Of a stretch of DNA of 48,034 nucleotides, positions 8,096-15,049 are shown in pieces. The translations under genes and the position numbers were made by a program. The notes under the pieces are model-generated. The model did no database searches. It worked only from the letters and a program-made list of their open reading frames with translations, and had not been told where the DNA came from. The number at the start of each line of letters is the position of its first letter. The stretch's first letter is position 1. The stretch covers positions 1-48,034 of the forward strand of contig NZ_QRUF01000015.1 of the NCBI RefSeq assembly GCF_003458415.1, written 5' to 3'. Source of the stretch: Collinsella sp. AF25-2LB (GTDB taxonomy: Bacteria; Actinomycetota; Coriobacteriia; Coriobacteriales; Coriobacteriaceae).

Positions 8096-9352
8096 ATGGC
8101 TTCCACCAACTCCAACAAGGGTCGCGCCGTCGTGCTTTCCGCCGCGTGCGTCACCATGTTCTTTATCAGCTCCATCGCGCTGTATTCCGTCGTGAGCAAG
8201 AACCTGCTCGCCGTCTACCCCGAGTGGTCGAGCGCCCTTACCTGGGCTTTCCCGGTCTTTCAGACCATCATGGCCGTGACGGGCATCTTCGCCGGCCGCA
8301 TCTCCGATAAGATCGGCCCGCGCAACGTCGTGATCGCCGCCGCTGTGTGCTACGGCCTGGGCTGGTTTATGTCCGGCACCGTCACCGAGCCGTGGCAGTT
8401 CTACCTGTGGTTCTCGCTCGTCGCCGCCATCGGCAACGGCCTGGGCTACAACCCGGCACTCACCACCGGTCAAAAGTGGTTCATCGACAAAAAGGGCCTT
8501 GCCTCCGGCATCACCCTGGCCGCTTCGACCGCCGGCCCCGCCGTGCTGTCCCCGGTGCTCGCCTCGTTGCTCATCCCAAGCCTGGGCATCTTTGGCGCCC
8601 TCAAGGCACTCGGCGTCATCTTCTTTGTGACGATCGCCGCCTCCGCCCTGTTCCTGAAGGCCCCCGAGGCCGGCTGGCTGCCCGAGGGCTTCGAGGCCCC
8701 CAAGGGCGGCGCGCATGCCGGCACCTTCGGCGACCTCACCCCGGGCGAGATGGTCAAGACCCCGCGCTTCTGGGTTCTCATCGTCACCTTCGCCTTTGCC
8801 GCCACCGCGGGCACCCTGCTCGTGGGCAAGGTTGCCTCCATCGCCGCCGTCCAGCTCTTCGCCGACCCCACGAGCGCCGCGGCCGTCGCCCTCGGCGGTG
8901 TGGTGGTCTCCGTCAACACCTGCGCCAACCTGGTCGGCCGTCTGTCCTTTGGCCAGATCATCGACAAGCTCGGCGCCTATAAGTCGCTGCTCATCAGCCT
9001 TGTCGTCACCATCGTCGCGCTCGTCATCATGTCGATGAGCTTTACGCAGGCCATGTTCTTTGTGGCGCTCGCCCTGCTTGGCTTTAGCTTTGGCGCCCTG
9101 CTCGTCATCTACCCGCCGCTCACCGGCGGCGCCTTCGGTACCAGCAACATCGGCGTCAACTACGGCATCATGTTTTTGGGTTATGCCGCTTCCACCTGGA
9201 TCAGCCAGCCCATCACTGCCGTGCTGTATCACGCCGAGGCCGGCAGCGCCGCCTACCAGCAGTCCTTCTACGGCGCCATTGTGATCGCCGCCATCGCCGT
9301 CGTGCTCACCGTCTACATGATGGTCTCCGACAGCAAGAAGAAGTCTGCCTAG
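8096..9352 (+). CDS. MFS transporter, oxalate/formate antiporter (OFA)-like
   Basis: A 418-residue transporter with about 12 hydrophobic segments. The family-typical loop GRISDKIGPRNV lies after segment 2, and FIDKKGLASGITLAAS lies in the first half, a pattern characteristic of OFA-type MFS proteins for organic acids. A central hydrophilic loop (about 190-220) separates the two halves. It is 66 bp downstream of the SDR gene and preceded by GAAAGAG. The operon context suggests import of a carboxylate or sugar acid that the two flanking oxidoreductases process; the substrate is not deducible. Confidence 0.87.
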   Translation: MASTNSNKGRAVVLSAACVTMFFISSIALYSVVSKNLLAVYPEWSSALTWAFPVFQTIMAVTGIFAGRISDKIGPRNVVIAAAVCYGLGWFMSGTVTEPWQFYLWFSLVAAIGNGLGYNPALTTGQKWFIDKKGLASGITLAASTAGPAVLSPVLASLLIPSLGIFGALKALGVIFFVTIAASALFLKAPEAGWLPEGFEAPKGGAHAGTFGDLTPGEMVKTPRFWVLIVTFAFAATAGTLLVGKVASIAAVQLFADPTSAAAVALGGVVVSVNTCANLVGRLSFGQIIDKLGAYKSLLISLVVTIVALVIMSMSFTQAMFFVALALLGFSFGALLVIYPPLTGGAFGTSNIGVNYGIMFLGYAASTWISQPITAVLYHAEAGSAAYQQSFYGAIVIAAIAVVLTVYMMVSDSKKKSA

Positions 9353-9359
9353 TTTTACC

Positions 9360-9392
9360 GATGCGACAAAGGGACAGCCCCTTTGTCGCATC
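9360..9392. repeat. ACAAAGGGAC palindrome, copy 1
   Basis: A perfect 14-bp inverted repeat (GATGCGACAAAGGG and its complement) with a 5-nt loop sits 7 bp after the MFS stop and inside the operon. The ACAAAGGG core recurs at 20084-20120 and 22573-22607 with different but still complementary outer arms. There is no T tract after it, so it is not a classical terminator. It may tune expression of the downstream gene. Confidence 0.75.
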
Positions 9393-9421
9393 CCACCGGT
9401 CACCAGTATTAAGGAGTCGAA

Positions 9422-10462
9422 ATGTCTGAGCTCAACCCCGTCCGCATTGCCGTTATCGGCGCCGGCGCCATGGGCCGCAACCACATCCGCTTTGTCACCG
9501 AGGAGCCCGAGGCCGAGCTCGTCGCCATCGCCGACGCCTTTGAGGGCGCCCGCGCCACGGCCGAGGCCGCCGGCGTGCCGTTTTACACCGATCCCGCCCA
9601 GATGATGGACGAGATCAAGCCCGAGGCCGTCATTATCGCTACCCCCAACGACCTGCACCTGGGCGTTGCTCGCGAGGCTGTAAAGCGCAACATCGTGCCG
9701 CTGGTCGAAAAGCCGATCTCCAACGACCTTGAGGATGCTCAGGCCTTCGCCGCCGAGGCCGAGACCGCCGGCGTGCCCGTGCTCGTGGGTCAGCACCGTC
9801 GCCACAACCCCTTCGTCAACAAGGCCAAGGAGATCATCGAGTCCGGCGAACTGGGCAAGCTCACCGTGTCGAGCTTCCACTACATGATCTATAAGAACGA
9901 CGAGTATTTCGATGTCGAGTGGCGCCGCAAGAAGGGCGCCGGCCCGATCCTGGTCAACCTGGTGCACGACGTCGACCTGCTCCGCTACCTGCTGGGCGAG
10001 CCCGTTGCCGTCCAGGGTATGCAGTCCAGCGCCGCCCGCGGTTTTGAGACCGAGGACTCCGCCGTGGTCAACGTCCGTTTTGCCGACGGCGCGCTCGCGA
10101 GCATGACCATCTCCGACGCCACCGCCAGCCCCTGGAACTGGGAGGCAACCGCTCGCGAGGATCCGCAGTACCGCCCCTTCGACGCCGACGCCTACTTTAT
10201 CGGCGGAACCCTGGGCGCCCTGTCGCTGCCCCGCCTGCACCAGTTCTCCTACGACGGCGCCTCTAACTGGCACAAGCCGCTGCAGATGGAGATTCCGGCC
10301 GTCGACCCGGCACTGCCGCACAAGATGCAGCTCAAGCACTTTGTGAAGGTTGTCCGCCGCGAGGTCGAGCCCGTCGTGACCCCCGCCGATAACGTTAAGA
10401 CGCTCACGCTGCTTAACGCTATCAAGGAGGCCGCCGAGACCGGCCAGCTCGTCGAGCTGTAA
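9422..10462 (+). CDS. Gfo/Idh/MocA family oxidoreductase
   Basis: A 346-residue NAD(P)-dependent dehydrogenase of the Gfo/Idh/MocA family. It has an N-terminal Rossmann fold with VIGAGAMGRNH (about 10-20) and the conserved EKPIS (Lys near 97), followed by the alpha/beta C-terminal substrate domain with a VHDVDLLRYLLG-type helix (about 180). The start is ATG after AAGGAGTCGAA. It is the third gene of the SDR-MFS operon and is followed by a terminator-like hairpin. Family members act on sugars, inositol, amino sugars and related compounds; the local set suggests successive oxidation steps on an imported compound. Confidence 0.88.
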   Translation: MSELNPVRIAVIGAGAMGRNHIRFVTEEPEAELVAIADAFEGARATAEAAGVPFYTDPAQMMDEIKPEAVIIATPNDLHLGVAREAVKRNIVPLVEKPISNDLEDAQAFAAEAETAGVPVLVGQHRRHNPFVNKAKEIIESGELGKLTVSSFHYMIYKNDEYFDVEWRRKKGAGPILVNLVHDVDLLRYLLGEPVAVQGMQSSAARGFETEDSAVVNVRFADGALASMTISDATASPWNWEATAREDPQYRPFDADAYFIGGTLGALSLPRLHQFSYDGASNWHKPLQMEIPAVDPALPHKMQLKHFVKVVRREVEPVVTPADNVKTLTLLNAIKEAAETGQLVEL

Positions 10463-10536
10463 TGCCTTAAGAGCGACCGCGGCAGAAACCCCATGCCGAG
10501 TCCCTTCGGTCCGCCACCAACAAGCCCCTCTTCTTT

Positions 10537-10571
10537 GCCCTGCGAGCAGCCTCCTGCCCGCAGGGCATTTT
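10537..10571 (+). terminator. Putative terminator after the Gfo/Idh gene
   Basis: GCCCTGCG and CGCAGGGC form an 8-bp stem around a 14-nt loop, followed by ATTTTG. The T tract is short. Confidence 0.5.
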
Positions 10572-10631
10572 GCTACCTTGCCGACGATTTTTCTGGGGCA
10601 GGGGCTATTTTGCACCTCGACTTGGTTCGTT

Positions 10632-10793
10632 CGCCACGAAATGCGCCTATCTACTACGTTTAACCGACTACCCTCAACCATGCCGAATTTTGCGAAATAA
10701 AAGCCGCAGGTAGACGGCTTGCCGATTTCCGGTAAAACCAGGCACGGTCGACCCATGCGGTTCAAACGTAGTAGATGGGTCGTTTTCGTGGCG
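10632..10793. repeat. 162-bp inverted-repeat element (CTACTACGTTT family), copy 1
   Basis: Thirty-base ends (10632-10661 and 10764-10793) are imperfect inverted repeats that share CGCCACGAAA and ATCTACTACGTTT. A 161-bp element at 44102-44262 has the same ends and a clearly related interior when reverse-complemented. It contains no open frame and has the architecture of a MITE or large REP-like element. It lies between the Gfo/Idh terminator and tex and may carry the tex promoter region. Confidence 0.85.
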
Positions 10794-10874
10794 CGGCTCC
10801 AAAACAGCCTTTTGGGACGGGTGGTATCCTTGGTAGCCCTGTGCTGCAAACGCACCTTAAACGCAAGGAGTCCC

Positions 10875-13022
10875 ATGGATCTTATCGCCCAGCTCGCCCG
10901 CGAGCTCAACCTTAAGGCCGCCAACATCGAGGCAGCCGTCAAGCTCATCGACGAGGGCAACACCATCCCCTTTATCTCGCGCTACCGCAAAGAAGCCACG
11001 GGCGGCATGGACGACGTCGCCCTGCGCGCACTCGACGAGCGCCTGTCTTACCTGCGCAATCTTGAGCAGCGCAAAGAGGACGTCATTCTGCTCATCGACG
11101 CCCAGGGCAAACTCACGCCCGAACTCGAGCAGCAGATTCGCGAGGCCACGCAGCTCCAGCGTGTCGAGGACCTCTACAAGCCCTACCGCAAAAAGCGCAT
11201 GACCCGCGCGCAGAAGGCCCGCGAGGCCGGCCTGAAGCCGCTTGCCAACATGATCATCATGCAGGCCTCGGCCAAGGGCAGCGCACTCGACGCTGCCGCG
11301 GCATACGTCAACGAGGAGGCCGGCTTCGACACGCCCGAAAAGGCGCTCGCCGGCGCGGCGGACATCGTGGCCGAGACGGTGGCCGAGGACCCCGAGAACG
11401 TCGCCGACCTGCGCGCCTTTACGCAAAACACCGCCGATATCGTCGTCGAGGCGACCGACCCCGCCGAGAAGACTCCCTACGAGCCGTACTACAGCTATGA
11501 TGAGCCGCTGCGCCGCATCCCCAACCACCGTGTGCTGGCTATCGACCGCGGTGAGCGCGAGGGCAAGCTCCGCGTGCGCGTGAACGTCGACGGCGCCGCC
11601 GCCACGGCACGCCTCGGCAGCCGTTGGCCCCGACGCCAGGGCGTCTTCGCGCCCGTCTTTGACGCCGCCATCGCCGACGGTTACAAGCGCCTCATGGCCC
11701 CCTCGCTGGAGCGCGAGGCCCGCGCCAAGCTCACCGTTCGCGCCCAGACCGAGGCCATCAACGTCTTTGCCAAGAATCTCGAGGGCCTGCTCTCGGCGCG
11801 CCCCGTGCGCGGCGCCCGCGTGCTCGCGCTCGATCCAGGCTACCGCACCGGCTGCAAGGTCGCCGTCATGGACGAGACCGGCAAGCTGCTCGACCACGGC
11901 GTGGTCTACCCCACCAAGCCGCGCCATGACGTCGCCGGCACCAAGCGCGAGCTCGCTCGCCTCGTCAAGAAGGACGGCGTCAACACCATCGTCATCGGCA
12001 ACGGCACCGCCAGCCGCGAGACCGAGGAAGTCGTCTCGGAGTTCATCGCCGAGCAGGCGCCCAGCCTTCGCTACACCATCGTTAACGAAGCCGGCGCGTC
12101 GGTGTACTCCGCCTCCGAGCTCGCCAGCCAGGAATATCCCGACCTGGACGTCACCGTGCGTGGCGCCATGAGCCTGGGCCGTCGCCTGCAAGACCCGCTG
12201 GCAGAGCTCGTCAAGATTCCGCCCCAGTCCATCGGCGTTGGCCAGTACCAACACGACCTTGATCAGGCCGAGCTCTCGCGCACTCTGGGCCACGTGGTGG
12301 AAGACGTCGTCAACCGCGTGGGCGTCGACGTGAACACCGCGAGCGCAAGCCTGCTGGGATATGTATCGGGCATCACGCCGAGCGTGGCCAAAAACATCGT
12401 GGCCTACCGCGAGGAAAACGGCGCCTTTACCGATCGCCGCCAGCTCAAGAAGGTCCCCAAGCTGGGCCCCAAGGCATATCTCAACGCCGCGGGCTTCCTG
12501 CGCATTAGCGGCGGCAAGAACCCGCTCGACGCGACAAGCGTCCACCCCGAGAGCTACGAAGTGGCCACATCCGTCTTGGAACGCGCCGGCGTTAAAGCCA
12601 GCGAGCTCAGCCGCGGCGGCGTACCCGACATCGAGCGCCGTCTGGGCAGTATCTCGACGCTGGCAAGCGACCTAGACTGCGGCACCCTCACGCTCATCGA
12701 CATCGTCAACGAGCTCAAGAAGCCCGGTCGCGACCCGCGCGACGACGCACCCGAGGTGGTCTTTAGCCGCTCGGCGCTTTCCATCGACGACCTGGAGCCC
12801 GGCATGGAACTCAAGGGCACGGTGCGCAACGTTGTGGACTTTGGCGCCTTCGTCGACGTGGGAGTGCACCAGGACGGCCTCGTACATATCTCCAAGCTGG
12901 CCAACCGCTTTGTCAAGCACCCCAGCGACGTGGTGCGCGTCGGCGACACGGTCAAGGTGTGGGTCGAAAAGGTCGATCGCGACCGCAAGAAGATCTCCCT
13001 CACCATGGTGCAGGGAAAGTAA
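10875..13022 (+). CDS. tex: Tex family transcription accessory / RNA-binding protein
   Basis: A 715-residue Tex protein, a nucleic-acid-binding factor linked to transcription and RNA turnover. An N-terminal helical region with the family hallmark PFISRYRKEATGGMDD (about 33-48) is followed by a YqgF/RNase H-like domain (about 315-440; LALDPGYRTGCKVAV), helix-hairpin-helix motifs (about 480-545) and a C-terminal S1 domain (about 635-708; VDFGAFVDVG). The start at 10875 follows CAAGGAGTCCC. The frame is open upstream to 10719, but that part is the repeat element and has no family sequence. Length agrees with other Tex proteins, and it is transcribed alone. Confidence 0.95.
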   Translation: MDLIAQLARELNLKAANIEAAVKLIDEGNTIPFISRYRKEATGGMDDVALRALDERLSYLRNLEQRKEDVILLIDAQGKLTPELEQQIREATQLQRVEDLYKPYRKKRMTRAQKAREAGLKPLANMIIMQASAKGSALDAAAAYVNEEAGFDTPEKALAGAADIVAETVAEDPENVADLRAFTQNTADIVVEATDPAEKTPYEPYYSYDEPLRRIPNHRVLAIDRGEREGKLRVRVNVDGAAATARLGSRWPRRQGVFAPVFDAAIADGYKRLMAPSLEREARAKLTVRAQTEAINVFAKNLEGLLSARPVRGARVLALDPGYRTGCKVAVMDETGKLLDHGVVYPTKPRHDVAGTKRELARLVKKDGVNTIVIGNGTASRETEEVVSEFIAEQAPSLRYTIVNEAGASVYSASELASQEYPDLDVTVRGAMSLGRRLQDPLAELVKIPPQSIGVGQYQHDLDQAELSRTLGHVVEDVVNRVGVDVNTASASLLGYVSGITPSVAKNIVAYREENGAFTDRRQLKKVPKLGPKAYLNAAGFLRISGGKNPLDATSVHPESYEVATSVLERAGVKASELSRGGVPDIERRLGSISTLASDLDCGTLTLIDIVNELKKPGRDPRDDAPEVVFSRSALSIDDLEPGMELKGTVRNVVDFGAFVDVGVHQDGLVHISKLANRFVKHPSDVVRVGDTVKVWVEKVDRDRKKISLTMVQGK

Positions 13023-13032
13023 ACTGTTTAAA

Positions 13033-13248
13033 GCAAGGGTCCCCCCTCTCGCGACGTGCAAAATCGCGAGTATTCTGCAAATTCCGCCGTTCCGAACGCC
13101 CCACAGAGACGAAAAAGCAAAAAAACAGCCCCGTTTTAGCGTCGTCAGAGCCAAAACGGGGGCCGTTCCATGCTTCGGTTAACTGATAAAGACCTTTACC
13201 TTGCTGAATACTCGCGATTTTGCACGTCGCTACAGGGGGTACCCTTGC
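13033..13248. repeat. 216-bp long inverted-repeat element (GCGACGTGCA / GAGTATTC family), copy 1
   Basis: Forty-seven-base ends (13033-13079 and 13202-13248) match in inverted orientation at about 43 positions. They include GACGTGCAAAATCGCGAGTA. A smaller hairpin (CCCCGTTTT / AAAACGGGG, about 13129-13160) sits in the centre. The element fills the space between the convergent tex and transaldolase stop codons, ending directly at the latter. A relative with the same GTGCA...GAGTATTC arm but a different interior lies at 47755-48004. Confidence 0.85.
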
Positions 13249-13953
13249 TTACGGCAGAATATGAAAGCCGAGCGAGGCGATATCCTTGGCAAAGCCGCGG
13301 ACGGTGTCGAGCGAGACCTCGTACGGGTCGCGACCGATGTTCTTGCGCTTGGCCAGGATGCTGTTGGGTACCGTGATAATCTGGCAACCGCAGGCCTCGG
13401 CCTGGTAAATGTTGATGAGCTCGCGCGTGGACGCCCACAGGACCTCACAGTTGGGCTTGGCGGCGGCCTTCTTGACCGACTCCGTCATAAACGGAATGGG
13501 GTCGACGCCGGTGTCGGCGATGCGGCCGGCAAAGAGCGAGATGATGGACGGCGTCTCGGCGTCAACGGCCTCGACCATCTCATCGACCTGCGTAGGCGTA
13601 AAGATGGTGGTGACGTTGACCTTGATGCCGTCGGCCGAAAGCTTGCGCACCAGCTCGGCGGTGGACTCGCCCTCGGTGGTCACGCACGGAATCTTGACGT
13701 AGACGTTCTCGGCCCAGGTAGCGATCTCGCGCGCCTCGACCTCCATGGTCTCGACGTCGTCGGCAAAGACCTCAAACGAGACGGACACATCGGTGATATG
13801 GGCCAGGACCTCCTTGGCAAACGCGCGGTAATCCGTCACGCCGCCCTTCTTCATAAGGGACGGGTTGGTCGTGAAACCCTGAACGTTGCCGTTCTCGTAC
13901 ATGTCGAGCATGCCCTCGAGGTTTGCACCGTCAGCGAACACCTTGATTGCCAT
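13249..13953 (-). CDS. Transaldolase-family protein (fructose-6-phosphate aldolase-like)
   Basis: A 234-residue TIM-barrel enzyme of the short transaldolase/Fsa-TalC group, which moves or cleaves dihydroxyacetone units of sugar phosphates. It has TTNPS (28-32), the Schiff-base lysine in YVKIP (Lys87), and a strand-six motif LFAGRIADTG. The start is ATG at 13953, preceded by GAAAGGAATCAG; an upstream in-frame start at 13977 would add eight residues without family support. The short length (canonical transaldolases exceed 310 residues) fits the FSA/TalC subfamily. Whether it is an aldolase or a transaldolase cannot be decided here. It is monocistronic, with an AT-rich leader at 13954-14146. Confidence 0.85.
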   Translation of the reverse strand: MAIKVFADGANLEGMLDMYENGNVQGFTTNPSLMKKGGVTDYRAFAKEVLAHITDVSVSFEVFADDVETMEVEAREIATWAENVYVKIPCVTTEGESTAELVRKLSADGIKVNVTTIFTPTQVDEMVEAVDAETPSIISLFAGRIADTGVDPIPFMTESVKKAAAKPNCEVLWASTRELINIYQAEACGCQIITVPNSILAKRKNIGRDPYEVSLDTVRGFAKDIASLGFHILP

Positions 13954-14146
13954 CTGCCTGATTCCTTTCGTTAGCATACGGCCGATAAACTGCTAAACAC
14001 TTTACCTACGTTTATCAAGGCGTGAACTGCGGTTTTTTATCTTCTCGGCGAACGGTATAAACACCTCAGCGTTTGGATTGATAAATCGATTGAGCATGCA
14101 AAAACAAAGAGTCGCAGTTTGAGCAAACGTCAGAACGCGGGATTCA

Positions 14147-14974
14147 TTAGATGAGGCCGAAATGCTGCATCGCTGTGACGGTGCCGTCGTGTGCGACATC
14201 ATCAGTCACGTAGTCGGCGAGCGCCTTGACCTCGGGCATGGCGTTGCCCATGGCCACGGCCGTCTCGACAGCGGCGAGCATACCCAGATCGTTGCCGGAA
14301 TCGCCAAAGCCAAAGGTGCGCGCGTTGCCGGTGCGACCCAGGTATTCCAGCGCTCGCGCCACGCCCACGCCCTTGTCAATGCCCTTGGGGCTCAGCTCGC
14401 GATTCTGACCACCGGTGTTGCACGGCTCAAACTCGCGATCGATAAAGCCGTCATCGTTGGCTACGCGAGCCAGGTAGCTCGCGACGATGCACACCTTGCC
14501 CACGCGCAGACGGCCGTCGACGCGCATTTCCTCGGTGCTGTGCACCACAGAAGTGCCGATCAGAGACGACTGCTCAACACCCGCGGGTTCCAGGGCAAAA
14601 GTAGCCACGTTGGTCTCGAAAAAGGCCTCAATCCCTGCCGCGGCCATACGGCGCGCAAGCTCCTCGATAACGTCCTCGTCAAAGCAGTCCTCATGCACCA
14701 CGCGGCCCTCGACCTCGAGCGTCGCTCCCGCCATGGCAACGACACCCGCCGGGTTCAGCGCGCGCAGGCCATCGGCAATCAGCCACAAGGGACGACCCGT
14801 GCAGATAAATGCCTGGTGTCCCGCGTCGCGCAGACGATGAAACGCCTCAACGACCGCCTGCGAGGGGCGAACCGCCGAAAAGTCCTTGTCGGTCATGTTG
14901 TCGGGATCGAACGACGTCAGCGTGCCGTCCACGTCAAAAAAGAGCACGGCGGAATCGGGGCACGCATCAATCAT
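14147..14974 (-). CDS. Cof-type HAD hydrolase (sugar-phosphate phosphatase-like)
   Basis: A 275-residue haloacid dehalogenase of the Cof/YidA type, a cytoplasmic Mg-dependent phosphatase. Motif I is FFDVDGTLT (Asp14, Asp16), motif II CTGRP lies around residue 60, and a C2-type cap fills about 80-185. Motif III Lys lies in LSPKGIDKG and motif IV is GFGDSGNDLGML (about 228-239). The start is ATG at 14974 behind GAAAGGAACC; the 12 upstream residues to 15010 are not conserved in character. It is divergent from the rRNA methyltransferase gene across 75 bp. The substrate is not predictable from the sequence. Confidence 0.9.
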   Translation of the reverse strand: MIDACPDSAVLFFDVDGTLTSFDPDNMTDKDFSAVRPSQAVVEAFHRLRDAGHQAFICTGRPLWLIADGLRALNPAGVVAMAGATLEVEGRVVHEDCFDEDVIEELARRMAAAGIEAFFETNVATFALEPAGVEQSSLIGTSVVHSTEEMRVDGRLRVGKVCIVASYLARVANDDGFIDREFEPCNTGGQNRELSPKGIDKGVGVARALEYLGRTGNARTFGFGDSGNDLGMLAAVETAVAMGNAMPEVKALADYVTDDVAHDGTVTAMQHFGLI

Positions 14975-15049
14975 ATGGGTTCCTTTCGGGGGCGAGAGTA
15001 AACGAAGCATCCATCATATAATGGAGCGACGCAACCAGAGAGGTCACCC

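Noticed and set aside
7118..10966. 1282-codon open frame on the minus strand opposite the SDR, MFS and Gfo/Idh genes
   Set aside because: It is the antisense shadow of three genes with clear motifs; the Gly/Asp/His/Val-rich translation is typical of GC-rich complementary frames. Similar long shadows opposite the ABC, tex and KdpD genes (for example 2347-4302 and 38039-41506) were dropped for the same reason.
13954..14202. 66-codon frame upstream of the transaldolase on the minus strand
   Set aside because: It overlaps the 3' end of the HAD gene, has no ribosome site and shows no domain features; the AT-rich gap is better explained as a promoter region.
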